Of a stretch of 64,000 nucleotides of DNA, positions 25,891 through 35,636 are shown piece by piece. Below the pieces are notes generated by a model. That model saw nothing but the letters and a program-made list of their open reading frames with translations, made no database searches and was not told where the DNA came from. The DNA is taken from NCBI GenBank assembly GCA_021774735.1, contig JAJFIS010000019.1, forward strand, positions 224,193-288,192, written 5' to 3'. The translations under genes and the position numbers were made by a program. The stretch's first letter is position 1. Each line of letters begins with the position of its first letter. This DNA is from Alphaproteobacteria bacterium (GTDB taxonomy: Bacteria > Pseudomonadota > Alphaproteobacteria > Sphingomonadales > Kordiimonadaceae).

Positions 25891-27445
25891 GCCAGTGCTA
25901 GAACCTCTTCCTCACCAGCAATGGCCTCACAAGCAGTGGCAGCGGGTTTCCCCCGCAGCAATTGTCTATTTTATTATGAAGTTTCTTGGTCAGTTTTTGC
26001 GTCAAGGCATCCAAGGGTTTTTGCCCCTCGCGGCGATAGTATTCACCGCAGGTGAAAACCGCTGGTTCATAATCAGTTTGGTGCTTGGGGCTGCGGTCAT
26101 CCTTTTAATCCTCGGTGCTTTTGTCAGCTATTTAAAATTTCGCTTTCGCATAACCGATGACACTATCCTCATCCAAAGCGGCGTCTTCACCCGCAAACGT
26201 CTTACCTTAAATTTTGCCCGTATCCAAAATGTCGCGCTGATTGAACCATTATATTTCCGCCCTTTCGGGCTTGTGGTTCTCGACATCGAAAGTGCAGGTT
26301 CTTCTTCTGATGAAGTAAAAATTGGCGGTGTTGCGCGCCCCTTAGCGGCGGCGATTAGGGCAACGGTACTTAGCCACAGACAATCGACAAATGATATTGG
26401 GGAAGAATTACCCACTGAGCCAAAGAAGGAAGATAGCGCCGCAGCCAAAAACGAGGTTTTGGTCAAGCATCCGCTATCTGAATTAGCCCGCTACGGCCTT
26501 AGCAATAATAATGTTTGGGTTATGGCCAGTTTGGGTGCGGCCTTAATATCGCAGATAAAATGGTCCCGCTATGCCTTTTTCAATGACTTTAAGGATGCAG
26601 CTGGCAGCGCAATCAAAACTAATATCTTTACCGCCATTTCATACGGCCTGTTGAGCTTGGTAGTGATAGTTTCAATTCTGCTATTGGTCTCCGTTATTGG
26701 GGCAATCATTATAAATTATAAGTACCAGCTTGATTATGACGGCAAACGCTTTCATCGGTCTAAAGGCTTGTTTGAGCGCTCAGAGACTAGCTTGCTGATC
26801 AACAAGGTCCAGCTTTTAACCCTGCGACAGCCTTGGCCTGCCAGGTTACTGCAACGATGGCATCTATATCTATCACAGGTGAGTTTTACTAAGGCGCATG
26901 ATGTAAAACCGGAAACGGGTAATCAAAGCTTCATTATTCCAAGTGTTACAGCGGCATTTTCTCATTATTTTAGCTCTATTTTATTTCCAGATTTTGATTG
27001 GAAGTCCTTAAACCTTAAGCCCATTCATTTTAAATATGTGAAAAAAATACTGCTCTATATTTTTGTACCCATCTCTATCCCACCTACTATCAGCATAACG
27101 CTTGGCAGTGGCAGCGCGCTTGGGCTGTTGCCTTTGTTGTTACCTCTGTTGGCGGCCCCTTTTGTGTTATTGCGGTGGAAGCGATATGGCTATGCGCGGG
27201 ACGGTCATCACGGCATTATCCGCTCTGGTTTTCTGGGGCAAAAGCTTACAATATTCTCTTTTTATAAGGTGCAAACGGTATCGGTCGTGCGGTCGCCCGG
27301 GCAACGCCGCGCTGGGCTTGCCACTTTGCATATCAAGCTTGCCGGGGCCAGTTTAACCCTGCCTTATATTCCGCTTGGTGATGCGATGAAGTGGCATGAT
27401 ATGATCTTGTTTCGGATCGAAAATAGCCAACGGGAATGGATGTAA
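25868..27445 (+). CDS. PH-domain membrane protein, YdbT-like
   Basis: A 525-residue protein with three bacterial PH modules separated by pairs of membrane helices. The first has F-A-R-I-Q-N-V-A-L-I-E-P-L-Y-F-R, the second L-L-I-N-K-V-Q-L-L-T-L-R-Q-P, the third F-Y-K-V-Q-T-V-S-V-V-R-S-P. Translation appears to begin at a GTG inside the preceding gene, so the pair is translationally coupled. The linker at about residues 170-200 is charged and variable. Function is inferred only from the pair architecture. Confidence 0.85.
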   Translation: MIWVRQRKPVLEPLPHQQWPHKQWQRVSPAAIVYFIMKFLGQFLRQGIQGFLPLAAIVFTAGENRWFIISLVLGAAVILLILGAFVSYLKFRFRITDDTILIQSGVFTRKRLTLNFARIQNVALIEPLYFRPFGLVVLDIESAGSSSDEVKIGGVARPLAAAIRATVLSHRQSTNDIGEELPTEPKKEDSAAAKNEVLVKHPLSELARYGLSNNNVWVMASLGAALISQIKWSRYAFFNDFKDAAGSAIKTNIFTAISYGLLSLVVIVSILLLVSVIGAIIINYKYQLDYDGKRFHRSKGLFERSETSLLINKVQLLTLRQPWPARLLQRWHLYLSQVSFTKAHDVKPETGNQSFIIPSVTAAFSHYFSSILFPDFDWKSLNLKPIHFKYVKKILLYIFVPISIPPTISITLGSGSALGLLPLLLPLLAAPFVLLRWKRYGYARDGHHGIIRSGFLGQKLTIFSFYKVQTVSVVRSPGQRRAGLATLHIKLAGASLTLPYIPLGDAMKWHDMILFRIENSQREWM

Positions 27446-27537
27446 ACAAGAAATATAATAGCGATGCCTCCTGATTGATTTTCTCTCGCGGCTATGCCAC
27501 AGTTTGTTTCTAACGCATGATTGATAAGGAGAGACGC

Positions 27538-28263
27538 ATGACCGACGCCCCGATCAAAAGCTACAAGGTTTGGGACCGTACAACACGCATTTTTCACTGG
27601 ATCAATGTGCTGGCGGTTATCATCCTTCTTATCATTGGCACCATCATCTTTAACGGCAAAATGTTTGGCCTTACGGGTGATGGTAAAGTGATGATGAAAA
27701 CGGTGCATGTTTATGTGGGCTATGTCTTTGTCTTGAACCTATCATGGCGGCTCATTTGGGGTTTCATAGGTGGGCCCTATGCCCGTTGGGGCGCTATATT
27801 GCCTAAGTTTGGCAAGCAGCTATCTGATTACCGAGGTTCCCTGAAGGCTGGCAAGCCACAGGCGTATGCGGGGCTTAACCCATTGGGGCGCTTTGCGGTT
27901 AGCCTGCTTTTACTGGCTTTAACGGTCCAAGCAGTAACCGGCTTGGTTATAGCAGGCACCGATATTTACTTCCCACCCTTTGGCTTCATGATAACCGAAT
28001 GGGTGGCAGCGGCGGGCCTAGACCCTGCGACGCTGGTCCCTGGTGACAAAAGCATGGTGGATGCCGATGCCTACAAAGAGATGCGCGCCTTTAGAAAGCC
28101 GTATATTCAAACCCATGTCGCAACATATTATGCCCTTCTTGGGCTTATCTTCATGCATGTCTTCATGGTAATTTTAACCGAGGTTAAATATGGCGGCAGC
28201 ATGATATCAGCCATGTTCACCGGTAAAAAAATGCTTAAAGATAAACCTGTGGATATGGATTGA
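27538..28263 (+). CDS. Cytochrome b561-type membrane protein
   Basis: A 241-residue protein of the cytochrome b/b6 or b561 bacterial family with four main helices. Candidate haem ligands are His in R-I-F-H-W-I, His in T-V-H-V-Y-V-G-Y, and the pair in Q-T-H-V-A-T-Y-Y and F-M-H-V-F-M-V. It probably passes electrons between the quinone pool and a partner dehydrogenase or cytochrome c, which is not visible here. The ATG at 27538 has a GGAGA ribosome-binding site. Confidence 0.88.
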   Translation: MTDAPIKSYKVWDRTTRIFHWINVLAVIILLIIGTIIFNGKMFGLTGDGKVMMKTVHVYVGYVFVLNLSWRLIWGFIGGPYARWGAILPKFGKQLSDYRGSLKAGKPQAYAGLNPLGRFAVSLLLLALTVQAVTGLVIAGTDIYFPPFGFMITEWVAAAGLDPATLVPGDKSMVDADAYKEMRAFRKPYIQTHVATYYALLGLIFMHVFMVILTEVKYGGSMISAMFTGKKMLKDKPVDMD

Positions 28264-28267
28264 TCCC

Positions 28268-31200
28268 TTAGTCACTATGCCTAATATTTTTGCTGTTGAT
28301 GATGAAATAAAGCGCCGGAATTACGATAATTGTTAGCACGGTTGCGCTCAGCATGCCACCAATCATGGGGGCAGCAATAGGGCGCATTACCTCTGACCCC
28401 GTTCCACTGCCAAACATAATAGGCATCAGGCCCGCAACAATTGTTACCACAGTCATGGCGATGGGGCGAAGGCGCATCAGGGCCCCGTCAATAGTGGCTT
28501 TGCGGGCGTCAGTAACCGTGATTGTGCCATCAGCCTTTCGGTAGCCTTTATAGGCTTGGTTTAGGAATAATATCATAACCACGGCAATTTCCACTGCGAC
28601 GCCAGCAAGGGCAATGAAACCAACCCCGACGGCGATGGAAATATTATAGCCCAAGACATAGAGCAACCAAAGACCGCCGCTGAGGGCTAAGGGTAAACTT
28701 AAAAGGATTAAAGCCACATCCGAGAAGCGCCGAAAGGCCATGAATAAAATCATTACAATAAGCGCAATGGTAAAGGGAACGATAAGGACAAGCTTCTCCT
28801 TGGCGCGTTCCATAAATTCAAATTGCCCAGACCAAGACAGAGCATAGCCAGATGGTAACTTCAGTCCTGTATTAACGGCGGCTTTGGCGCGTGCTATATA
28901 GCTGCCAATGTCACTATCTGCGATATCAATATAGACCCAGCCGCTGAGGCGGGCATTTTCACTGCGGATCATGCCCGGCCCATTGTCAATTTTAATAGTG
29001 GTTAGGTCACCGAGCCTTACATGGGCACCACTTCTGGTCACCACGGGTAAATTACGCAGCTGCTCAGGTGATGTTCTACTGCTACGCGGGAAACGTAAAT
29101 TTATTGGGTAGCGCTCACGGCCCTCAACCGTTTCAGCTACTTGAATGCCGCCGATGCTAGTGCGGACAATATCCTGTATTTCTGCGATATTCATGCCATA
29201 ACGTGCCGCTGCAGCGCGGTTAATATCTATGGTGATATACCGGCCCCCAACCACCCGCTCTGCGTATACAGATGTGGTGCCAGGCACTTTTTTTAAAATA
29301 CCCTCAAGCAATATGCCAATTTTGGAAATTTCATTCAGGTCTGGTCCGGCGAGCTTAATACCAATGGGGGTTTTTATGCCGGTTGCTAACATATCGATGC
29401 GGTTTTTAATCGGCATCACCCATGCATTGGTCAGTCCCGGCACTTGCACAGCTTTATCCAGTTCATCCTTGATGTTTTCAAAGGTAATGCCTTCCCGCCA
29501 TTCTTCTTTTGGTTTCAGGCGAATGATTGTTTCAACCATGGTTAGGGGCGCGGGGTCGGTGGCGCTATCGGCGCGTCCGGCTTTGGCGTATGTGGATAAC
29601 ACCTCAGGCACCGTCATAATCATGCGGTCGGTCTGCTGTATTATTTGGCGCATCTTGCCAACCGAAATGCCGGGAAAGGCACTGGGCATATACAGAATAT
29701 CTCCCTCAGCCAGTTCAGGCATAAAGTCGCTACCCAGTTTACCTGCGGGGTATAGGGCAGTGCCGGCGGCGAGTACAGAAACTATGATGGCGGTTTTTGG
29801 GAAGCTCAATGTTACCTGTAACAATGGTCGGTATAGGGCAGTTAGGCCTCGGTTCAACGGGTTGCGGTTCGCGGGGCGAATGGTGCCGCGCACCAAATAA
29901 CCCATCAAGACAGGTACAAGGGTGACCGATAATATTGCCGCCGCTGCCATGGCGTAAGTTTTTGTAAAAGCAAGCGGCTTGAACATGCGTCCCTCTTGGG
30001 CCTCAAGGGCAAAAATAGGCAAAAAGCTAACAGTGATAATCAGGAGCGAGAAAAACAGTGCGGGCCCCACTTCGCTGGTGGCCTCATAGACAATGCGCCA
30101 GCGGTTTTCTGGGGTGACTGTTTCTTTTTCCATCCTAGTATGCAGGGCTTCAATCATAACAATGGCTGCATCCACCATGGCACCAATGGCAATGGCGATG
30201 CCACCTAGCGACATGATGTTAGCATTTAACCCTTGCAAGTTCATTACGGTGAAAGCTGCTAAAATACCAAGGGGCAGGGACAGTATGATGACCAGTGACG
30301 AGCGGAAATGTAGCAAGAATAGTAGGCAGATGAGCGATACCACTAAGAACTCTTCAACCAATTTTTCCTGTAAAGTATCCACGGCTCGGTTGATCAAACT
30401 GGACCTGTCATAGGTTTCTACAATTTCGACACCATCGGGCAGGCTGGCCTTCAGCATTTCTAATTTTGCTTTAACCGCGCCAATGGTTGTCAGGGCATTT
30501 TCCCCGTAGCGCATTACAATAACACCGCCCACAGCTTCACCTTCACCGTTGAAATCACTTATGCCGCGCCGCATTTGGGGCCCCGAAGATACATCAGCCA
30601 CATCCCCAAGCAACAAGGGGGTGCCACCAGCACTAATCCGCACAGGCAAGGCACGAATGTCATCAAGGTTGGTTATATACCCCCGGGCCCGCACCATATA
30701 TTCAGCTTCGGCCATTTCAATGACACTGCCGCCGGTCTCCATATTCCCCCGTTGAATACTGCTGCGAATTTCTGCAAAAGTTAGGCCGTACTCATGCAGG
30801 CGCGTGGGGTCTACCACCACCTGATATTGTTTGACCATACCGCCAATGGTCGCCACTTCAGCGACCCCTTCGACACTCTGAAGTTCATATTTTAAGAACC
30901 AGTTTTGAATAGATGTTAGTGCATCCAGATTATGCTGGCCGCTTCGGTCGATGAGCGCATATTGGTAAACCCAGCCAACGCCGGTGGCATCGGGCCCTAG
31001 TTTAGGTTTGGCATCCGCAGGCAGATTGCCTGCCACTTGGCTTAAAAACTCTAAAACCCTAGACCGCGCCCAATATAAATCAGTACCATCTTCAAAAAGC
31101 ACATAGACGTAACTGTCGCCGAAAAAGCTGTAGCCGCGCACCGTAGTGGCACCGGGCACCGCCAGCATGGCGCTGGTCAGTGGATAAGTCACTTGGTCTT

Positions 31201-31384
31201 CAACCACTTGTGGCGCTTGGCCAGGGTAACTGGTCTTCACAATAACCTGAATATCGGAAAGGTCTGGAATGGCATCAAGCGGGGTTTGCTTTAATGAAAT
31301 GATGCCTGCGACCATTAGAATGAACGCAATAAACAGCACCATTATACGCTGGTTAATGGCATTTTTTATGATGGAAGATATCAT
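28268..31384 (-). CDS. cusA: CusA-type copper/silver RND efflux pump
   Basis: A 1038-residue heavy-metal RND pump of the inner membrane that exports metal through the CusB-CusC conduit, driven by protons. It aligns closely with E. coli CusA. All three methionines of the copper site are present at 566, 616 and 665, an offset of seven from CusA M573, M623 and M672. The proton-relay Asp405 lies in G-A-M-V-D-A-A-I-V-M-I-E. The Met triad argues for Cu(I)/Ag(I) rather than the Zn/Co/Cd of CzcA. It is the last gene of the block and adjoins cusB. Confidence 0.95.
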   Translation of the reverse strand: MISSIIKNAINQRIMVLFIAFILMVAGIISLKQTPLDAIPDLSDIQVIVKTSYPGQAPQVVEDQVTYPLTSAMLAVPGATTVRGYSFFGDSYVYVLFEDGTDLYWARSRVLEFLSQVAGNLPADAKPKLGPDATGVGWVYQYALIDRSGQHNLDALTSIQNWFLKYELQSVEGVAEVATIGGMVKQYQVVVDPTRLHEYGLTFAEIRSSIQRGNMETGGSVIEMAEAEYMVRARGYITNLDDIRALPVRISAGGTPLLLGDVADVSSGPQMRRGISDFNGEGEAVGGVIVMRYGENALTTIGAVKAKLEMLKASLPDGVEIVETYDRSSLINRAVDTLQEKLVEEFLVVSLICLLFLLHFRSSLVIILSLPLGILAAFTVMNLQGLNANIMSLGGIAIAIGAMVDAAIVMIEALHTRMEKETVTPENRWRIVYEATSEVGPALFFSLLIITVSFLPIFALEAQEGRMFKPLAFTKTYAMAAAAILSVTLVPVLMGYLVRGTIRPANRNPLNRGLTALYRPLLQVTLSFPKTAIIVSVLAAGTALYPAGKLGSDFMPELAEGDILYMPSAFPGISVGKMRQIIQQTDRMIMTVPEVLSTYAKAGRADSATDPAPLTMVETIIRLKPKEEWREGITFENIKDELDKAVQVPGLTNAWVMPIKNRIDMLATGIKTPIGIKLAGPDLNEISKIGILLEGILKKVPGTTSVYAERVVGGRYITIDINRAAAARYGMNIAEIQDIVRTSIGGIQVAETVEGRERYPINLRFPRSSRTSPEQLRNLPVVTRSGAHVRLGDLTTIKIDNGPGMIRSENARLSGWVYIDIADSDIGSYIARAKAAVNTGLKLPSGYALSWSGQFEFMERAKEKLVLIVPFTIALIVMILFMAFRRFSDVALILLSLPLALSGGLWLLYVLGYNISIAVGVGFIALAGVAVEIAVVMILFLNQAYKGYRKADGTITVTDARKATIDGALMRLRPIAMTVVTIVAGLMPIMFGSGTGSEVMRPIAAPMIGGMLSATVLTIIVIPALYFIINSKNIRHSD

Positions 31385-32593
31385 TTAATTACCTTCCTCT
31401 TTGTCTAATAACCGCAGGGCGGCACCGGTGAAACTGCTTTCGCTATCAAGCATAAATTGGCCACTGACAACCACATTTTCGCCTGCTTCCAAGCCCGCCA
31501 AAATAACGGTACGCCCAGTGGATGTTTTGCCGGTGATAACTTGGGCAGCGAAAAAAGCGCCATGACCCATTGCCACAATCACGTGGTCACCACCTCCTAG
31601 GCGAATTACGGCGCTGCTAGGCACGGTTATATGGTCTTGAGCGCGCCCAAAAATACGCACTTTAAAATATTGCCCCGCTCGAATAGCCCCCTCTTTATTT
31701 GCTAGACGAATACGTAAGCGCACTGTTTGCATGTCGGCATCAAGTTCGGGGTAAATATAATCAATTTGGGCGGAATACACGCGGCCAGAACCCGATACAG
31801 TAACTTGTTGACCTATAGCGACATCTGCAGCTTGGCTTTGAAAAACGTCGGCTATCAACCACATTTCACTTGGATCGGTTATTTCAAAGGCAAGAGTGTT
31901 TTTGGCACTTAAACCGCCCGCTCGGACTCCAAGGGTCGTTATCACACCACTGCGCGGGGCACGAACCACAATAGGCGCTGTCCACGCTTTGCTTGACCTA
32001 GCCCCTGAAATACTTTTGTCGCTAAGCCCTAGGGCTATGAGTTTGCGGTATGCAAGCTGCTGCAAATGCTTTGACGACCCACTGAGTGTTTGACCATATT
32101 CGGTGAGAGCCGCCGCAATAGTCGGTGAATAATAGGTAAAAAGTGGATCATCCTTGCGAACGGTCTCCCCGATGGCCTTTACTGACAGCTCTTCAACCCA
32201 ACCTTCGGTGCGCAGTTGTATGCGGGAAATGCGACTTTCATCATATAGGGCGCGTCCCGTAGCATCGATCGCTACTTTGAAGCTTGTAACGGATGCTGCC
32301 TCAGTTTTTACCCCGAGATTAGCCAAAATATTGGGGCTAATCGTAAAACCAACATCATGGCCGCTAGCTTCTTCCTCTTCATAAACTGGGATTAATGCCA
32401 TGCCCATGGGGGATTTTCCGGGGTTAGGCCTGCGGAAATTAGGGTCCATCGGTGCCACCCAATAGGCAACCTTTTTAGCTTTCTCAAAGGAAGCATCTTC
32501 ATCATTTTCTTTGGTTAAATCAGACAAAATATACCCAACGCCAAAGCCTATAATTAGGCCGATAAATATAAATATATATCCAGCTCGGTTCAT
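31385..32593 (-). CDS. cusB: CusB-type periplasmic adaptor
   Basis: A 402-residue membrane-fusion protein linking CusA and the outer-membrane channel. An N-terminal signal or anchor helix (residues 5-25) is followed by a heavy-metal-binding-like segment (W-V-A-P-M-D-P-N-F and GKSPMGMALIPVYEEE) that keeps the Met residues but not the Cys of other members. Beta-barrel, lipoyl and hairpin domains follow. The start overlaps cusC by four bases, so the two are coupled. Confidence 0.93.
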   Translation of the reverse strand: MNRAGYIFIFIGLIIGFGVGYILSDLTKENDEDASFEKAKKVAYWVAPMDPNFRRPNPGKSPMGMALIPVYEEEEASGHDVGFTISPNILANLGVKTEAASVTSFKVAIDATGRALYDESRISRIQLRTEGWVEELSVKAIGETVRKDDPLFTYYSPTIAAALTEYGQTLSGSSKHLQQLAYRKLIALGLSDKSISGARSSKAWTAPIVVRAPRSGVITTLGVRAGGLSAKNTLAFEITDPSEMWLIADVFQSQAADVAIGQQVTVSGSGRVYSAQIDYIYPELDADMQTVRLRIRLANKEGAIRAGQYFKVRIFGRAQDHITVPSSAVIRLGGGDHVIVAMGHGAFFAAQVITGKTSTGRTVILAGLEAGENVVVSGQFMLDSESSFTGAALRLLDKEEGN

Positions 32594-33840
32594 GAGCCTT
32601 CTCCTTGAAAATAGATGAGATCAATTTGTGCTTCTGCACGCTCTAAGCGGATGGCTTCTAAATTTAGGAGAAGATCAAGCTCGCTTATTTGGCTGCGAAT
32701 AATTTCGTTAAATTCAATAGTACCATTGCTGTATCCATCTTCAGAGGCTTGGCTCACCGCTTGACTGCGTTTGAGCAGAACATCCTCATAAAGCATGATG
32801 CGCTTCGAAGTTTTTTGCCAGACAACAAACAAAGCCCTTACACGGCGCAGCATATCCATCTCGTGGGCGCGTTTGTCCATCAGTGCGGCTTGTTTTTGCT
32901 TTCTAGCGGCGCTCAAGCGTTTGTCTTGGCGCTTACTTGTGAAAATAGGCACATCCAGGGTCACCATGGCGGTGGCAAGGTCCGCGCGGCCACCAGAGCG
33001 ATGGCCATACCCCACGTCTAGCCCCCAAGTAGGTTTGTAATTTTCTTTTGCCAGCGCCACTGATGTGTCACCCGCTTTGACCATTGCTTCAGCGCTCCGA
33101 ATTTCAGGGTGGTCATTTAGGTTGGTTTCTAGGGCAATAAGCGGCAAAGGTACGCGTAAATCGCTATAATTCCCAATGATGGGCCGCATAGAGTTTTCCC
33201 AACCAATGAAACGGGCTAGGCCAACCCGGGCCTCTGCCGCATATTGCTCTATTACTTCTGTTTTGTCATCCAGCAGTGCCAGTTCGGCCTCAAGGGTCAG
33301 CATCTGTTGAACTTGAGCATTTCCCGTTTCATATGAAGCGCCCAGTGCCATCATCATTTTGGACATGGCTGCTTTCTTCTTCACAATGATAGTTAGGGCT
33401 GTCTGGGCGGATTTTATCCGTAGCCAATGGCGCTTTACCTCGAGCGCAATAGCTAACTGTCGGCTGATAGCCATCAACTCAGTGGCACGACTATGGGCGG
33501 TCCCTTTGGCTTTCACCAAATTACGCCGGGTCTTAGAAGGCAGGCTTTGGTGCAGGCCAAATTGAATTTGAGCCATCGGCTCTTGGGACAAGGCAAAACT
33601 ATCTGTTGCCATGTTGGCCACACCAAATTTTATTTTAGGGTCTGGTAATTGTCCGTCAGCACGCGCGGCCTCTCGGAGACTGTCAGCCCGGGACATTAAG
33701 CTTGAAATGCTTGGGTCACCGCGCTGGGCGGCAAGGGATGTAGCCTCTTGCAAGCTCAAGGGCTGCAAACTGTCGGCCATTGATACATGGGCGAAAACAA
33801 GTGATAAAGTTGCCGCAAGGCATAGGGGTAGATTAAACAT
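32590..33840 (-). CDS. cusC: CusC-type outer-membrane efflux channel
   Basis: A 416-residue TolC-family protein with a signal peptide (F-N-L-P-L-C-L-A-A-T-L-S-L-V-F-A) and two repeats of the outer-membrane efflux domain rich in long helices. No lipobox Cys is evident at the cleavage site. It is the outer channel of the CusCBA pump. The gene lies 80 bp after the Cys-rich protein gene and overlaps cusB. Confidence 0.9.
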   Translation of the reverse strand: MFNLPLCLAATLSLVFAHVSMADSLQPLSLQEATSLAAQRGDPSISSLMSRADSLREAARADGQLPDPKIKFGVANMATDSFALSQEPMAQIQFGLHQSLPSKTRRNLVKAKGTAHSRATELMAISRQLAIALEVKRHWLRIKSAQTALTIIVKKKAAMSKMMMALGASYETGNAQVQQMLTLEAELALLDDKTEVIEQYAAEARVGLARFIGWENSMRPIIGNYSDLRVPLPLIALETNLNDHPEIRSAEAMVKAGDTSVALAKENYKPTWGLDVGYGHRSGGRADLATAMVTLDVPIFTSKRQDKRLSAARKQKQAALMDKRAHEMDMLRRVRALFVVWQKTSKRIMLYEDVLLKRSQAVSQASEDGYSNGTIEFNEIIRSQISELDLLLNLEAIRLERAEAQIDLIYFQGEGS

Positions 33841-33920
33841 GTTAGTTCCTGACAGATAGACAAAAGCTTTTAGCTTGGCAGCTTTAGGGCCGCCCAGACA
33901 TAAGAAATGGCTTAAAAAGG

Positions 33921-34262
33921 TCAGGCTATGGGTGGGGGGTTATCTGCAATGGGGTCAGCACTATTAGCTTGCTCGCAGTACCAATCAATGGACGGTGTAA
34001 GGTTTTTATAAAATATATTAGTCGCCGATGTGTTTAAAATACTGCTAGTTCCAGCGCAATCATTAATGCAGCCATGGTCAGAACAGCAGGATGTTTGGCA
34101 ATCTGTGCTTTGCTCTGTCTCTTGGCAGTTTGCAGCTTCCATTAATATTTGCACGCCCATCACCGCTTGCATTTGCATGTCGTCAATATCAGTCATGTTG
34201 TCATGGTTTTGGGCCGCCGCAAAGCTGGGCGCTGCAAAAGCTAACAGGGCTAAGCACATCAT
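33921..34262 (-). CDS. Small secreted Cys- and Met-rich protein of the metal operon
   Basis: About 113 residues from the ATG at 34262, with signal peptide MMCLALLAFAAPSFAAAQ. The mature part is rich in Met (D-I-D-D-M-Q-M-Q-A-V-M) and Cys (C-Q-T-S-C-C-S-D-H-G-C-I-N-D-C), which suits copper or silver binding in the periplasm. A longer frame from 34307 would start exactly at the predicted transcription start of the 34315-34345 promoter, so the shorter start is preferred; it has an AAGAG-type ribosome-binding site. The family is not recognised. It may be a copper chaperone for the CusCBA pump. Confidence 0.7.
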   Translation of the reverse strand: MMCLALLAFAAPSFAAAQNHDNMTDIDDMQMQAVMGVQILMEAANCQETEQSTDCQTSCCSDHGCINDCAGTSSILNTSATNIFYKNLTPSIDWYCEQANSADPIADNPPPIA

Positions 34263-34314
34263 CAAGCTCTTCAGCTTGCGGGCAAATATGATAATATTTA
34301 ATCTCATACTATAT

Positions 34315-34345
34315 CTTATAACCTCAAAAGATAGAGCCGGGTCAA
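34315..34345 (-). promoter_or_regulatory. Second MerR-type long-spacer promoter before the copper genes
   Basis: On the minus strand TTGACC (34340-34345) and TATAAG (34315-34320) are separated by 19 bp, the long spacing typical of promoters activated by MerR-family proteins. The dyad is weak: only the outer ACC and GGT are symmetric, unlike the perfect dyad before merR. This promoter would drive the Cys-rich gene and cusCBA separately from the upstream genes. Confidence 0.6.
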
Positions 34346-34383
34346 GGCTTTAAAGCTTTTAAGCTCGGTTCTTCAAGCAATTG

Positions 34384-35307
34384 TTACTGCTGGCCCCATT
34401 CTATAAACACTATTTTCCAGCCAGTGTCGGAGCGGCGAAGCACCAATGTTTCGGTTGAAGTAAGGTTCATTTCTTTGTCTTTGTAGGTGCCTTTTAAGCT
34501 CGATGTGGTTTTGACCCAAGCTACTCTATCGCTGTTGCCGGAAGTTTGTTCTTTCACCTCTCGGGTCATATGCGCCAAGAAGGCCATGTCAGACAGCATA
34601 TGCCCTTCCATATAATCTTTAGCACTGGTTTGGCTGTGGCCGCCTTCTAGCACCAACAGATCACCGGCCAGCAAAGTCTTGACCGTGGCTTTGTCGCCGT
34701 CAGTTAGGGCTTGGTGCAAAGTATTAGCAACCATCACCGGCGTCTTTTCAGAAACCCCATCACCGTGGTCATGTCCGCCGCCGTCCACGTGGTTGGAACT
34801 CTCAGTCGGGTCTTGTTCTACTCCCGCATCATGGTCATGCTCGCCGCCGCCCGTGTGGTTATGATCAGAAGCTACAGGCAAACGGGCAACGCCGATGCCG
34901 TGACGGTAAACAAGTTCAGCACCAAAATAACCGGTGACCATTACCAACATTGCTGCGGCGGTAACCCCTGCAACGACCAAACGCCCGCCATCCTTTGATC
35001 TGAACAGTATTAACGCCGACAGAAGCGTGACTGTGGCCGCGACAAGCGCCCAAGCGCGGTGGGTTTTCATCACTATATGTGCCGTATCGTCGTGGGTAAC
35101 GCTGTTAAAGGCCAAGAAGCCCGCCGCCAAGGTTAACAGCAGGAAACCACTGGCTAAATAAAGCGTCCAGCGGCCAACCATATTAAAGGTGTCACCTTTA
35201 CCTGCGGCGAACTGTGCGGCAATAAGAAACAACGCTGATGTTACAACTAAAGCAACGGTGAAATGCACCATCAAAGGATGCCAGTTTGGAACGATTAATT
35301 CTTGCAA
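34384..35307 (-). CDS. DUF2231 membrane domain fused to NTF2/SnoaL-like domain
   Basis: A 307-residue fusion. The first 135 residues form a DUF2231-type membrane domain with four helices (near 12-34, 43-65, 84-104 and 110-132). A His/Asp-rich linker at about 147-190 contains DHNHTGGGEHDHDAG and GGGHDHGDG, likely metal-binding. The C-terminal 110 residues resemble an NTF2/SnoaL-like fold (starting L-H-Q-A-L-T-D-G-D-K, with L-V-L-E-G-G-H-S, ending V-F-I-E-W). Its place within the metal-efflux block suggests a role in metal sensing or handling. The exact function is unknown. Confidence 0.75.
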   Translation of the reverse strand: MQELIVPNWHPLMVHFTVALVVTSALFLIAAQFAAGKGDTFNMVGRWTLYLASGFLLLTLAAGFLAFNSVTHDDTAHIVMKTHRAWALVAATVTLLSALILFRSKDGGRLVVAGVTAAAMLVMVTGYFGAELVYRHGIGVARLPVASDHNHTGGGEHDHDAGVEQDPTESSNHVDGGGHDHGDGVSEKTPVMVANTLHQALTDGDKATVKTLLAGDLLVLEGGHSQTSAKDYMEGHMLSDMAFLAHMTREVKEQTSGNSDRVAWVKTTSSLKGTYKDKEMNLTSTETLVLRRSDTGWKIVFIEWGQQ

Positions 35308-35352
35308 CGGAAGGACTTTCTATTTTGCGACCAATTTTATTGGAAAGTTGTA

Positions 35353-35607
35353 TTATGAATAGCGGTTATAGAGGCTTGCGGCAAGCCAGCCGAAAGCGCC
35401 GGATGAAAGTGACCAAGCAGCTAAGCCAATGACAAAGCCTGTCGGTGTCATAACCCACCCTTGCGAACTTAGGTTACTATGGACCATATGACCGGTGACC
35501 TCCATCATCGCCGACGGCATCAAAATTACAGCTAAGCTGCAAATGATCCATAAAATAGCTGCCGAGGCCGCCCATGCATATCCAAAAGCTTTTGCATTCA
35601 TCATCAC
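35353..35607 (-). CDS. DUF5676 family small membrane protein
   Basis: An 84-residue protein with two membrane helices (about residues 10-30 and 55-80) and a short Met-rich segment (M-P-S-A-M-M-E-V-T-G-H-M-V-H) between them. It matches the DUF5676 pattern, a family commonly found beside metal-efflux genes. It is 29 bp from the permease gene and 45 bp from the DUF2231 gene, in the same direction. Function unknown. Confidence 0.8.
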   Translation of the reverse strand: MMMNAKAFGYAWAASAAILWIICSLAVILMPSAMMEVTGHMVHSNLSSQGWVMTPTGFVIGLAAWSLSSGAFGWLAASLYNRYS

Positions 35608-35636
35608 TTAATCTCCTTATGCGTTACTTGTTAAAA

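Noticed and set aside
29229..29900. 223-residue plus-strand frame inside cusA
   Set aside because: Antisense to a full-length, motif-complete cusA; composition typical of a shadow frame.
34321..34342. Full MerR dyad at the second metal promoter
   Set aside because: Only the outer ACC/GGT bases are symmetric; the long spacer is kept as evidence but a strong dyad is not claimed.
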